DNA of 64,000 nt from Manduca sexta (GCF_014839805.1 NC_051119.1:1738743-1802742), one strand, 5' to 3'; shown: positions 11,901-22,210, counted from the stretch's first letter. Made by a program: numbers and translations. Notes: a model not told the origin generated them from the letters alone.

Positions 11901-13556
11901 CTCCGTCCGCGCCGCCGCCACTCGCACTGGGGCGAGTCGACGCTGGGCTGGGCGGCCGGGACCGTCCTCCTCGCACTGTTCGTGATCATCGTCAGGGCCA
12001 CGGAGAAGTGCCTCGACAAACGACTGTTCAAAGGTAAACTTTACCAAGTCACAAATGCTTTAAGGCTTTGGACAATCGAAAATAAAAAATAAAAACATTT
12101 AGGTAGGATATGTCGTAGCGATAAATGTAAAGGATATGTTACTCCAATATTGTTTGTTTTCTGTTTGTGTTAACGATTCTAATTATAATTTACCTACGTT
12201 GTGTCACCTAATGCCAGCGGAACGCTCAAGGTCATTGTCGCCTTAAGCAAGAATATTGTAAATTTTTCTAATGCAATTTGTCCGCTTTGTATTCTCCCAA
12301 AGTCTTGAAACAATACCACAGCCTAATAAATACTGCCACTAATACTAAAATGTAAATCACTTGATAGACTTTACATACCCTCAAAATTCCTATAGAGAAC
12401 TCACGTATGCAGGTTTCCTCACGATGTTTTCCTTCACCGTTAAACTTAGTTTTTTTAATTTTACTTCTAGAATATCTGTAAATATCCGTAATTATAAAAG
12501 TAACTCTTAATTATAATTATTAGCATGTCTCTTGACCTATCTTAAGTGCAACTATGCTCGCTTATGGGAATAATAAATTATTTTTATTCATGTTACAATT
12601 TGATGGTTTCAGCCAGAAGACGCCAGTCCGAAGAGTGGCCGACACCGAACGTCTTGGCAACCAGTCGTGAGTAAATTTTACCTAAATTGATATTAGAAGA
12701 AAGCCACAGTGGTTTTTGGTTTGCGATAGATAGCGGCTTGGCCGTGACTTTGGCAGTGACCACGTTCGTCACCAATAATCACCAGGTAGGCTGCTAACCC
12801 GACTATATAGAGGTTATAGATAAATAAATATAGTTTCAATAGAATTGTAAAGCAAAAATAAATTCTGGGTTTAAAACTAGACAGCGCAATACGGCTTTAT
12901 TGATATTTAGTCAGCAGAACGTTGAAGTAAAAGTAGTCGATAGTAGTAATCCCCATGCTCATGTTCTATCGCTCATAAAATTAATTGGAATTTCTTATTA
13001 TTATTCTTATAATAGTTGATGGAATCAGGATTCAAATCTTGAATTATGAATATACCAACAAAAGTATTTTAAATCACCTTTTCTACTTATTACATATGAA
13101 ACAATCATCAAAGCTGTAACAAAAAATAATCCCATTCCAGAACAACTGACAGCACCAAACACACCTCCTGTAGGCCAGGAGTTGCAAATCGACCTCCCAC
13201 CCCCGTACTCCGAGTGTACCCGGCCCAAACCGCAGTGTGAGGACCCGCCACCGCCCTACTCAGACTGCTACGTTTCTTTCATCAATCCCAAAGATGGGGT
13301 CCCATCAGCTCACATCATGATGCGAGACAGATCTGATAACGCAGCAAATGTCGAAGCCAATGATGGAGACACTGGAAGCAATTCTAACGCTGATCGAGCA
13401 ACTGGACCAAATGTTGGTAATACAGATGCTAATGAAGTTGGAAATTGTGGAACATCTGATGTGGAAGCAACGAATGGTGGTGAAATCATTGGTGTACATG
13501 GATCCAATATTGGTAACACGAGTTGTGTCATAAAGAATGAAACTTTGAGGGTTTAG
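2919..13556 (+). CDS. Single-pass membrane protein with two PPPY motifs, block copy 1 (frameshifted in exon 3)
   Basis: Proposed exons are 2919-3079 (start could also be 2898), 9863-9980, 11840-12033, 12613-12666 and 13141-13556. Every intron is GT-AG and the phases agree across all joins. I do not recognise the family. The N-terminal part is acidic/aromatic (DDFWHAPHLSLYTGHYLGD), then proline/alanine-rich. One membrane segment follows (LGWAAGTVLLALFVIIV), then a basic stretch. The cytoplasmic tail holds LPPPYSE and PPPPYSD, both PPxY ligands for WW domains such as those of Nedd4-type ubiquitin ligases, and is Asn/Gly-rich towards the stop. In this copy exon 3 is 8 bases shorter than in copy 2, all lost in GC-rich runs (about 11868-11930), which breaks the frame before the membrane segment. 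The break may be an assembly error. Upstream exons, perhaps with a signal peptide, may lie outside the window. Confidence 0.72.
3167..3454. mobile_element. hAT-type MITE with 8-bp target duplication, copy 1 only
   Basis: The termini are CAGGGGTGGCCAAC at the left and GTTGGCTACCCCTG at the right, an imperfect inverted repeat. The element is flanked by the direct repeat TTGTAGAG (3159-3166 and 3455-3462). Copy 2 has no insertion at the matching site near 44600. Length 288 bp with no coding capacity. An 8-bp duplication and CAGGGG ends indicate hAT-superfamily mobilisation. Confidence 0.9.
4380..4530. repeat. Dispersed 'AACAGGC...GTGCAGTGGGG' repeat fragment
   Basis: The segment contains CAGGCCGGCATAATTGTGTC and a downstream CAGGTGCAGTGGGG core. 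Related pieces occur at 15815-15920, 39425-39570 (inverted) and 45525-45695. I recognise this only as a recurrent interspersed family in this window. Confidence 0.6.
5941..6035 (-). other. Candidate orphan exon on the minus strand, copy 1
   Basis: A 95-base GC-rich island is bounded on the minus strand by a good acceptor (GTGTTTGCAG) and donor (CAG/GTAATG). One open frame reads through it with a basic, then hydrophobic, character (WLAWRGGAVKVPTIRLLRHL followed by WPLYLIFQ). The island is identical in copy 2 (47287-47381), whereas the DNA just upstream differs by indels. It could be an exon of a gene nested in, or antisense to, the intron, or a chance match in a GC-rich regulatory element. Neighbouring exons were not found. 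Confidence 0.35.
7655..7845 (-). mobile_element. Degenerate (TG)n-family SINE, copy 1
   Basis: Order and spacing match the SINE at 193-400: CCATGAT, GTGAGCCTATAGCCATATT, ACTCCGG, AAAACCCAATATC, then a decayed B-box region. Its counterpart is 49005-49195 in copy 2. Confidence 0.6.
8765..9005 (-). mobile_element. Degenerate (TG)n-family SINE, copy 1
   Basis: Diverged relative of the SINE at 193-400, with CCAATGATGTGATAGGGGGC, a CATTGGGCGCAAATTCTAAC motif and a decayed B-box near 8940-8960. Its counterpart near 50105-50355 in copy 2 differs by several indels, so this is one of the more divergent parts of the two blocks. Confidence 0.6.
9290..9443 (+). mobile_element. 3' part of the (ATT)n-tailed SINE, plus orientation
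   Basis: The segment CCCGCACTAGGCCCG, then AAGGCCTAAGCC, AGAGGAG and CAGGGCTGATATTATT, is the reverse complement of the left part of the SINEs at 32831-33159 and 36628-36960. It is diverged and its tRNA-like head is not clear. A matching copy lies at 50690-50790 in block copy 2. Confidence 0.65.
9505..9802 (-). repeat. Dispersed 300-bp repeat (polyA-tailed family), copy 1
   Basis: This family recurs at 20305-20625, 37857-38085, 50850-51150 and 57193-57486. Conserved cores include GTTCGCCTGATGGT, ACAGTAGAAA, CCATCCTGAGACGTGAGA and GTGGTACCTACCCAGGCGGA. In plus-oriented copies it ends in an A-rich tail, so it is probably a retroposed SINE or LINE 3' fragment. It sits just upstream of exon 2 of the PPPY gene. 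Confidence 0.75.
10028..10675. repeat. Decayed interspersed repeats in intron 2 of the PPPY gene
   Basis: The stretch opens with ACTAGCTAACCCAACAGACT and contains GAAATCGGTCCAGCCGTTCA, wording typical of lepidopteran interspersed repeats. A second decayed piece (10480-10675) ends AATATATTAGTATAGA, resembling the Helitron terminus at 2008-2021. Copy 2 has the same region at 51375-52240 with a long (AT)n tract and about 160 extra bases. No coding potential. Confidence 0.5.
11540..11745. repeat. Dispersed 200-bp repeat, copy 1
   Basis: The same sequence string (TTTCCCGCC, CACTACAACTCCTGTAAGCC, AGCAGTGGCACGCAT, GATAGGGAGGAGTTG, CAATGCGGGTG) is present at 34235-34440 inside CCE-B and at 53120-53315 in block copy 2. 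It is a mobile or retroposed unit of unknown class, not an exon. Confidence 0.7.
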
Positions 13557-13567
13557 AAAAAGTGGAG

Positions 13568-13573
13568 AATAAA
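13568..13573 (+). terminator. AATAAA polyadenylation signal close to the PPPY-gene stop
   Basis: AATAAA begins 12 bases after the TAG stop in both copies (13568; 55153). A signal this near would give an unusually short 3' UTR, so a more distal site may be the one used. Confidence 0.35.
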
Positions 13574-13724
13574 TGAAAGTCGCTATTGTTACCATAGCAG
13601 GAGAATAATTGTCTTTATTGTCGGGAACAAGAAGTTTATAATCCGACAACCAATGATTGTAAAAGACGATGATTATAATGGAGAAAGAGAAAGACACTGA
13701 GATGAAAATATATAAAAGACAAAC

Positions 13725-14985
13725 AAAATATCCGCCATTTTTAAAGTGTCGGATATCGGGGCGGATATAATTCGGTCAGAGGTTTTCTAAAGAGAAATCC
13801 TTGTGCTGATCGAGATTATGTGCAATATGCGAAAACGTGATATGTATTATTATAAAAAATGTCTGAGAACATAGAATCTTCGGATATATCTTCGCATAGA
13901 AATGTCACATTTTTCCGTGCTGAAATAGTGAACATTACCGCTATTAGACTTTAGTCTAGAAGTGACAAGTGCTTTCGAAGTTAATTTAAAGTGTGTATAG
14001 TGTCAGTATAGTTTTAATTAAAGACAGCCAGTTAAGGTTCGATTCCAAATAACTGATAACAAATAATATCGAAACGCTCAAGGTTTTCTGCAGTCGGTAT
14101 AGAATTGTAGTATAAATTGTTTATTATACTAGCATGTGTTTGGAATCCTACCTTAGCGTGGTGTAGTCGGTTCAAATTGTCCGATAATACCTGATTTAGT
14201 ATTAAGGATTCGTTTTTATTATAGCAAATCAAATTAAATGTGGTAAATTCCAAAAATAAACGAACAGGAGTGGGGCTACGGCTTTTGAAATTTTTGTCGG
14301 AAAAATAATCATCATTCCGTAGTGAAGTGGTCATGAAGAGGTTATACAATATCTTTTTGATCTTGCACTTTCCTTTTATAGCCTAAACTCTTGCAGTTTC
14401 TCAACTTTATCCTAACTACAGATCGTTTAAATATTCATTAAAATGTTATGAACTTTCTTTTCGTAAATGTTTTAAATATCGTGTTATTTGTAAACGCTCT
14501 AATATGTAATTAATGTTAAAAAAAATATTTCATAATATCTACTTGTAATATGTATATTTATTTAAATATCATTCTATTGTCTGATATAAAAGTATTATTA
14601 TGTTTATAAGATAAGTCATATTCGGATATTTTTGGTATATATCCGACAAAGCGTTGTGTATGAAGTAATCCTTTGTAAAGCAATAGATAAATCCCAATTA
14701 TTTTTGTATGCATTGTAATGTAGTACCATAGGTTGTGTAGTATTAATGCGCTTGCTTACCAAAGAGTTCGGTACAGTGGGTGTAAAATTGCGGATATCCA
14801 CAATTTATGTATAGAATATATGAAATATACGAATATATATATATATATATATTACGATATATTCAAAGGTTTATGAATAAAATGGTACTCGTGGACCATT
14901 TACAATATAAGTATCGGGTACACACTTTACATATGCAGAGAATTTGTAAATATCCGACTTTTAGCGGATATCCGCAAATTGGCGC
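13725..14985. repeat. Region studded with GCGGATAT/ATATCCGC motifs, copy 1
   Basis: At least nine sites carry GGATAT or its complement: near 13729, 13751, 13763, 13879, 14634, 14648, 14790, 14949 and 14964. Two are near-perfect palindromes (GCGGATATCCAC and GCGGATATCCGC). The cluster begins about 170 bp after the PPPY-gene stop and ends just before the gap. Short inverted motifs at both ends of a 1.25-kb stretch suggest subterminal repeats of a DNA transposon, but I cannot fix the termini. Confidence 0.5.
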
Positions 14986-14998
14986 CATCAATAAATAA

Positions 14999-15498
14999 NN
15001 NNNNNNNNNNNNNNNNNNNNNNNNNNNNNNNNNNNNNNNNNNNNNNNNNNNNNNNNNNNNNNNNNNNNNNNNNNNNNNNNNNNNNNNNNNNNNNNNNNNN
15101 NNNNNNNNNNNNNNNNNNNNNNNNNNNNNNNNNNNNNNNNNNNNNNNNNNNNNNNNNNNNNNNNNNNNNNNNNNNNNNNNNNNNNNNNNNNNNNNNNNNN
15201 NNNNNNNNNNNNNNNNNNNNNNNNNNNNNNNNNNNNNNNNNNNNNNNNNNNNNNNNNNNNNNNNNNNNNNNNNNNNNNNNNNNNNNNNNNNNNNNNNNNN
15301 NNNNNNNNNNNNNNNNNNNNNNNNNNNNNNNNNNNNNNNNNNNNNNNNNNNNNNNNNNNNNNNNNNNNNNNNNNNNNNNNNNNNNNNNNNNNNNNNNNNN
15401 NNNNNNNNNNNNNNNNNNNNNNNNNNNNNNNNNNNNNNNNNNNNNNNNNNNNNNNNNNNNNNNNNNNNNNNNNNNNNNNNNNNNNNNNNNNNNNNNNN
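14999..15498. other. Assembly gap, exactly 500 N
   Basis: Exactly 500 N, so a placeholder of unknown true size. It separates block copy 1 from the 3' half of carboxylesterase CCE-A. The missing 5' exons of CCE-A may lie here. Open frames that run through the N are artefacts. Confidence 0.99.
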
Positions 15499-15592
15499 AG
15501 CGCCACAGGAACCGGTTCTGGGCCGCCCTCATGCATCGGAGTCCGGCGACCCTCACCAGGTCGTCGGTCCATCTCGTGAGGGGCCTACGCTG
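15499..15592 (-). mobile_element. C-terminal fragment of an RTE-type LINE ORF2
   Basis: On the minus strand this reads RWTDDLVRVAGLRCM then RAAQNRFLWR. That resembles the C-terminal tail (RWTDDL..VAG..W..AAQ.R..WR) common to RTE-type retrotransposons in Lepidoptera; the related tail at 59700-59845 is on the plus strand. It is cut by the gap. Confidence 0.65.
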
Positions 15593-16067
15593 CGATAAAT
15601 TAAATGATTAAATCATAGAATGAGAAAACCATTCGATAAATCAATATTAGCAGTATTTAGAACTTATTAAAACGTTATGATCGTGACTCTTCTGGTCAGA
15701 CAAGCGGATTGCATACCAAATGATATCGAGAGCAACAAGCTCTAAGGCGAGTTAATCACCATACACGGCACAATATACGTATGCCTTCCTCGAAATCTCC
15801 TAATTTTACTAGATTACAAACAGGCGGGCATGTCGCCTAGCGACGGAAAATCAGCTCTGGCCATCGATAGTCTATCTAGATCCTACTTCACTTACCATTA
15901 GGTGTAGTGGGGCTGTTTGCTGTAATTGTATAACAAAGGACTATGCTGTCCCCCACTGCTCCTTTAGAGACCAAGCGATGAAGCTCAAAGCGTCTCTGAA
16001 ACTATTAAATCCGTAGCAAAATTCACGACCAGTTTTTTGGTATCAATTTTATATCTTTCAAAACCAG
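15593..16067. other. Intronic stretch of CCE-A with a dispersed repeat
   Basis: This lies between the gap and the first visible CCE-A exon. It holds a fragment of the AACAGGC/GTAGTGGGG repeat at 15815-15920 and otherwise nothing recognisable. Confidence 0.5.
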
Positions 16068-18236
16068 GACAGCGCCGGAGACCCTATTGGTCTGTGGGGC
16101 GCGGTGAGCAGGATTTCGGTCAGGTTCGCCGCCATGCGCCGCCAGGGAAGATGCACACTGTCCCCTACATCATCAGCCAGACCAAGCACGAGTTCTTTTG
16201 GAAAGCGTACTGTGAGCTTATTTAAATGTATTTATAAAATGTACTTTTGCTGTATTTGCAGATAGGTGTAATTTTATTTTTTACTTGGATATTGTCTAAA
16301 TTTCAATATAGATATGTGATTAAATGTGATAAAATGGCTCCCCGGTCACAGCATGAGACGGAACACTAAAAATGGACGCACTAGTTGCACCTCTGCTTAG
16401 CCTTCAAGGATAAAAGGCGTCAATCTATAAAAAATAAATATAAATCTTTCCAGCCATCCTGCAGAACCAAACCCTGACCGACAGAATGAACTCGCAATTC
16501 GAGCAAGCTGCTCCATTCTCTTTCCTACTGCCAGAGGAAAACATCCAGACGGTCGCGAAGACATTAAAGGAGAAGTACCTCCAGAACAAACCGCTGGTCA
16601 ACGATGAAGCCAGCGCTAAAAACCTCAGGACACTGTATGGAGACTCTGTTGTTGGATTTGGGGTGCACAGGCAAGTAGCTCAAAACATACAAGGATATGC
16701 GAATTTTACCTAAGTTTAGAGATGAAGTTAGGAAACAAATATAAACATTCTCAATAATCCAGCTACTTCCAGAATTTACAAACGTAATCATGGACAAATA
16801 TTTCTAGTTTTAGCTTTTGAGATTAAGCTAAACAAAAAAATATGGTTACTGGCTACAGTAGCCAAGCCTATTAACGCTATGGGTATAGGTTTTTTAATCC
16901 AGAAGTAGATGATAGATTAGGTGATAGTTAATTATCAGATTATAAAGCTTATTGTCAATTGCTATGGCAGTAATAGTTTTGTTTTAAATTTTGTTTTGTT
17001 ATACTTAGATTGGCAAACCTGATGTGCCTCCATTCAAAGCACCCTGTGTACTACTACCAGTTCAGCTACATTGGCAACAACAGCCACTACCAGGACCCGA
17101 AGACTGGAAAACCGTTAGGTAAAACCGTTCTTCATACTCAATTAGATTATATATAGTGATTCTAGACGTTATATGAAACTGAGCTCTTAGTACATGAGAC
17201 ATAACAGCTGCTCAAATGTGTTATTAATAATTTTATAAATACTCTGTGACTTTATATACAAATAGACGGTTTTGTTACTTTAGGCTTTATCTAGAAGTCT
17301 ACCTTTGGGTGATGTTAAGATTTAAATGCACCTTCTCAAAACAAAGAAAGTGCAACATAGATACTTATACCGTTTTGTATCTTTATTAACACACATATAG
17401 ATACATTTTAAGCACTTGTTAGTTTTACGTACACTAATTCGCCAAATACATTTTTTATGTGTATATAATGACTTCATTTTATAGTCTGACAAAAAATAAA
17501 TATCAAGGAAGCCGCATCGTTTATATGTTGTTTAAGACATCTGCCTACCCCGTACATGCTATGTTTCCATGCTTAAATCTCACTTGTCTGTAGGTGCTGC
17601 TCACCACGACGACATGATCTACGTGTTCTCTCTCAGCTACCAATTCCCTCTGATTGAGCCCTCCAGCCCCCACTCTCACAAGGTGGACGAGCTGACTGCC
17701 ATCTGGTACAACTTCGCCAGATACGGGTAAGTGGAAACGGTAGGATTTCTCGCTACGATACGATAAATCGTCTTATGATACAGCTCGATACGATATATGC
17801 AATTACACATCCCGTTCTTAAATAGTTTACATTCTACACTGAACAAAAACAACCAGTCGAACAACATTGTATTTGATAAAGTCATACGAAGGTAACATTA
17901 CATATGATATATAAAAAAGAAATTACTTTTGCTGCACTTATCAATATCGAAATATTTACAAAGACTTTTTTATAAAACAAAGTTTCTTGTCGTATAAAGA
18001 AGCGAAGAACTGGAGAAAGAAAAATGGAGCCAAAACAAAGATATAATAACTTTCTTCTCATTTTCAGGGACCCTAACCCGCGACCTGACACGCCCGAGCT
18101 GGGCTCATTATCCTGGCCGGTCATGAAGCCTGACCAGAGGAAGTATTTGGACTTTGGAGACAAGCTGACGATCCAGGAGAACATGTCTGAAGACCGATTT
18201 AAAATATGGGAGGAACTTTATCCCATCATATATTAA
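16068..18236 (+). CDS. Type-B carboxylesterase CCE-A, 3' half (5' part missing in the gap)
   Basis: Visible exons are 16068-16211, 16454-16670, 17009-17118, 17594-17726 and 18068-18236, ending in TAA. The last four join in phase and encode about 210 residues, the C-terminal third of a typical 550-residue carboxyl/cholinesterase. The catalytic histidine region is seen as GAAHHDDMIYVF. The end (WEELYPIIY) follows a normal C-terminal WPxM stretch. The intron after 16670 has a GC donor (GCAAGT). The first exon is broken: its homologue in CCE-B (34567-34735) is 169 bases, but this one is 144. The esterase frame (EQDFGQ, then GKMHTVPYIISQTKHEFFWK) is recoverable only across frameshifts. Either consensus errors or pseudogenisation explain this. 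The substrate is unknown; such enzymes hydrolyse carboxylic esters, and detoxification, odorant and hormone ester roles are known in insects. Confidence 0.85.
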
Positions 18237-18298
18237 ATAGGTTTTTAAACGCGAGCTTTTTTATAAATTATGATTGTGTGATAATATTGTGGTAATTA

Positions 18299-18304
18299 AA
18301 TAAA
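18299..18304 (+). terminator. AATAAA polyadenylation signal of CCE-A
   Basis: AATAAA lies 63 bases after the CCE-A stop in an AT-rich 3' UTR. This is a normal position and supports the stop as the true gene end. Confidence 0.6.
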
Positions 18305-18418
18305 TAATTTAATCTGAAATGTTGTTTTTATAATCGTTTATTTTACTAATGCAGTGAATTTGGGTAGAGAACTGTGAAGTCTTGAATCCGACTCGCAGAT
18401 CGAGAAACTGCATTGATT

Positions 18419-21400
18419 GTATATTCTATAGACACGAACGTCCATATAAACTATTTGTTCAAAATTTGAACTAAAATAGCAACCAAAACGTCCCTGTTAT
18501 AAGCTATTTATTCACTTGAACAACAAATAATTTTACCTATTTGACTAATATTTATTATTCAAATCCAGGTTTACACTTACACTCGAGTTCTTATTTCATG
18601 AGCGCCACTCCGTACACAACCACAAGCTGTCAATATTGACCATATTACAGTCAGTTTGAATGGAATACATTTGAACACATTGAATGTTCGGAACGCCAAA
18701 TCCAGTACGTATTACATATATATCGATGAGAAACTGCTTGTATCTCCAAAAGAGTGGAGAGTAACGCAACTGATATACGTACTCATTTTCTAAATGCTCA
18801 TTCCATCCTACATGAAAGAGAAACAAATTCTAGAATCAGAGGTAGTAGCCTAGACGCCTTTCTACAATTGTTGAAGCTAATAGAAGACAAATAAAATATT
18901 GGCATGACAGATCCTATCCTTTTCTTCCCTTCCCAACCGAATTCGGCCATGGCAGCCAATCTCAACGGAGATCAGCAACGCGGGAGATATTATAGTGCAT
19001 AAGTGTGTGCAATACACAAGGATCTCTGTTCCTTCACTCTCATAGTTCAATAAGACCCGGTAAAGACTTGAGAGAGATCAGGCGCAGGACTAACGGCTTT
19101 ACGTGCTTTCCGAAAGACGAGGATATCACTCCGCCAATTTCCTGACTCCGAGCTACGACTAAGTAATTTTAAAGATAGAAAAAATCTAGTCACTTTTATT
19201 TTGGTCTGACCCGGGATTCCGAACCGAAGACTTTGTCAAGACACTCTACAATACAAAAACGTCACCAAGACAGTCTTGTTTGTGTACCCTTGTTAAGTTT
19301 CCACTGCAATTTATAAATCAACGATAATTTCCGACCGCAGCGATCTTAAAAAACCGACATGGTATTCCCATCACGCATTTTCCTCATAGTGCGGACGTAC
19401 TCAAGACAATGTGGGTGACTACCCCCAAGTCTGTATAGGCAACATAATAATATAAGTGACGATATCAGTATTCAGTATAAATTATAAAATAACTATATTT
19501 ATGTTGTTGCAATTCACGTGACAACCACTTATAAGTATGCTCTATAGTAAATACTATCTCGAATAAGTTATACATAGTTACAATTTGTTGTTTCTTTAAG
19601 GACGGCTGCGGTAAATAAAATCTTTGTGAAAATATGTCCATATATTATTTTGTAGGCTTGATAATTTCATTGCACCTACTATTAAGTCTATTAGATCTTG
19701 ATAAGGTTTTGTTGTGGCTGACGACTTATTGAACATACTAATTAAAATTATTTTGCCCCCACACGATATACTGGGTGAGTAACTATTTCGAACCAATCTA
19801 GACGTTACTATATAGTCATCTATTGAACATAATAAGGAAAATCGAGAGCGACGACATAATGCCATTGAAAGCTCGAATACTTACATTAAATATTCGACTT
19901 TATAATTATTGTAGACCCAAGGATATCAGGCCCTGTGAAACTCAGCGCCCCCTATAATGCGATAAACCTACATGATGGACAACTTCGTCAATGCATAATA
20001 ATTAACACATAAGTTTAATTTAAGTTTTTTATATATACGTAATATGTCAGAATGGGGTATTTGAAACATTTTTGCTCTTAACCTTTTATAAAAAATTTTC
20101 CTCTTATAAAATATAATACAGCAAGATTGATCAAAATCGGATAAAAATCAACAAGTTATAAGTCTTTTGAATATCAATAGAAAAGTGTCAAGAAGCGAGA
20201 AAAGAGACGTAATACGCGCACGTGACGTCATCAGGAATTAAAATACGTGCGTAAGAAAGATATGGGCCGATATTCTCACTACACGTTGTCTTCTGTACAT
20301 TGCAATATATTTACTGGTGGTAGACTTCTCATATGTGAGAGTCCGCCTGGGTAGAGCCACCACCGCAATGTCTATTTCTGCCGCCAAGCAACAGTGTGCA
20401 GTCATTGTTGTGTTCCGGTTTGAAGGACTTGTAGCCAGTGTAAATACTGGACATAATGAGACTTAACATACCACGTCTCAGGATGGCGAGCAGGGGAATA
20501 CCAAACAATATTTTGTATTTCAAGGTGTTGGATGGTGTTTCTACTGTTTATGGGCGGTCGTGTCACTTACCATCAGGCGAACGGCAAGCTCGTCTCGTCA
20601 TTCACAGCCATAAAAAAATTTGGTATGTATTACTGACTCATTTCTTAGACTATTTCATGGAACGGATTCTTTTTCGAAATTTTTACTGTTACATGTAAAA
20701 TAATATACTAAATGTAACATAAAACAAAACCATTGTAATCTTCTTTTACTAAATGTTTCGGACTACAATATATCGGTAGAATAAGTAACTTATAATCCAA
20801 AAAAATCGATCCGTCACCGTGCAAAAGGTTTTCGGTTAGACCTCGGGTGTACTGCACTAGTTTTGTTTCTTACTTCGCCTGCATATTTCCACAGCTGTTC
20901 CAGAGATTACGTTTGAACAATATACCACTACATTTAAAACATAGTTAACTGAGTTTATTGCTTAATAAGATATCAAAACGAGTTTTGTGCAATCTGCATT
21001 GCCATTCGTTTTATTATTTATAAGGTCATTAAACAACTTTACGCGGCGACGGCTAATTTAAATTAAACATTGTTTTATTCATCGCGTATCATCTTGCTTG
21101 ATGACTAAAAATAATATTTATTTACTGCAATCCATTGATATATATGTACCTGGCTGGTTTTGGCGTTTCGAACATTCACTGTGTTCAACTGAATTGAACT
21201 GCAATCCATTCAAACTGACTTTAGTATGGTCAATATAGACAGCTTGTGGTTGTGTACGGAGTGGCGTTCATGATATAAAAACTCGAGTCTAAGTGCAAAC
21301 CTGGATTTGAATAAAAAATATTAGTGAAATAAGTAAACTTATTTGTTGTTCGAGTGAATAAATAGGTTATAGCAGTGACGCTTCCGTTGCCATTTTATGT

Positions 21401-21451
21401 TCAGATTTTGAACAAATAGTTTATATGGACGTTAATGTCTACCGAACATAC
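18419..21451. mobile_element. 3-kb DNA transposon with about 310-bp terminal inverted repeats
   Basis: 18419-18726 is repeated in inverted orientation at about 21135-21451. Paired landmarks include AACGTCCATATAAACTATTTG with its complement at the other end, CTCGAGTTCTTAT and CACTCCGTACACAACCACAA. The arms are diverged, so the element is old. The interior includes the dispersed 300-bp repeat at 20305-20625, probably a nested insertion, and no transposase that I can recognise. A minus-strand ORF at 19596-19865 (89 residues) is unassigned. No clear target duplication was found. It separates the two esterase genes. Confidence 0.8.
20305..20625 (+). repeat. Dispersed 300-bp repeat, plus orientation, nested in the 3-kb transposon
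   Basis: This is the most complete plus-oriented member. It runs from TACTGGTGGTAGACTTCTC through CGCCTGGGTAG and CACGTCTCAGGATGGCGAGC to ATCAGGCGAACGGCAAGCTC and an A-rich tail. The terminal A run supports retroposition in this orientation. Confidence 0.75.
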
Positions 21452-22210
21452 ATACGTCAATGCTGCAACCTCAATAAGTCGTTGATTAAACATTCTATTT
21501 TTAAAACTATTGGGAGTACGGTAAGTTTGCGATACATTGAAGCCAAACCGGCACATTATAAACAAACTTTTTAAATAAAATAAAAATGCTTTATTCATTA
21601 CGTAGACGAACATAGTTGCACTTATGATAAGTCAAGGTACATGAGAATATTTAATTATTACTTAATTAAATTAGCTTATATAAACAAAGACAATTTATAT
21701 TGAAAATAAAATAAATGAAAAATATACTTAGTAAACAAAGAAGCCAGCTCGGGCTGGCAGGGAAGAAAAATGAAATTATGTATATATGTATTTTTAAATA
21801 AGCAATAAGGGAGGAACGCGTTGCGTCCTCACCGGTGATGACAATAAAAGCCCTAACCTAGCTAACCTACCAGCCTTTCACTAACTACCTAAGCGATGAC
21901 TACGCGAAGAAGAAAGGCAGAAAGAAACTCCGGGCTTTATTTTTTGTCATCAATTGTCCATTCTTTTATAATATTATTAATTTAGTGCACATATAACAAC
22001 ATAGCAATGTATTTGCCACCTATCTCACTACTTTCTATAATACCAGGATATTTTAAAAGTAAGCCCGGACGTCCCGAACAGACGTTGCAAACGGTAACAC
22101 GTTCCGAGAAACCCGCGACTCGGCAATAATAAAATTGCATTTTAGTTTCAAACATATAACTTTACTTCTTTATGTATCGAATGCAGAATAACCCATCACA
22201 CACAGACACT
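21452..22210. other. Intergenic stretch upstream of CCE-B
   Basis: AT-rich with no gene. The last 50 bases lead into the CCE-B promoter. I see no further recognised element. Confidence 0.5.

Larger units (their letters stand above)
1..14998. repeat. Large duplicated block, copy 1 (partner 42764-56588)
   Basis: The sequence from base 1 to the N gap can be followed, in the same order and orientation, in 42764-56588. It includes all five exons of the PPPY membrane-protein gene and its introns. Long stretches match almost base for base (2300-3100 with 43740-44540; 12600-14030 with 54180-55620). Other stretches carry SNPs and short indels. Copy 1 alone has a Helitron at 728-2021 and a hAT MITE at 3167-3454. 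The left boundary is outside the window and the right boundary is the gap itself. I infer alternative haplotypes kept in one scaffold; a recent true duplication is the alternative. Confidence 0.95.

Noticed and set aside
11753..12047. Minus-strand ORFs of about 90 codons opposite exon 3 of the PPPY gene (also 53324-53626)
   Set aside because: They change length and frame between the copies and lack splice partners. They are explained by the high GC content of the plus-strand exon.
13305..13697. Minus-strand 130-codon ORF, repeated at 54890-55282
   Set aside because: It is identical in both copies only because the whole region is. It is antisense to exon 5, with no start context or motif support.
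14927..15611. Open frames of about 200 codons on both strands (14927-15556, 14979-15611, 14988-15572)
   Set aside because: They are open only because they run through 500 N.
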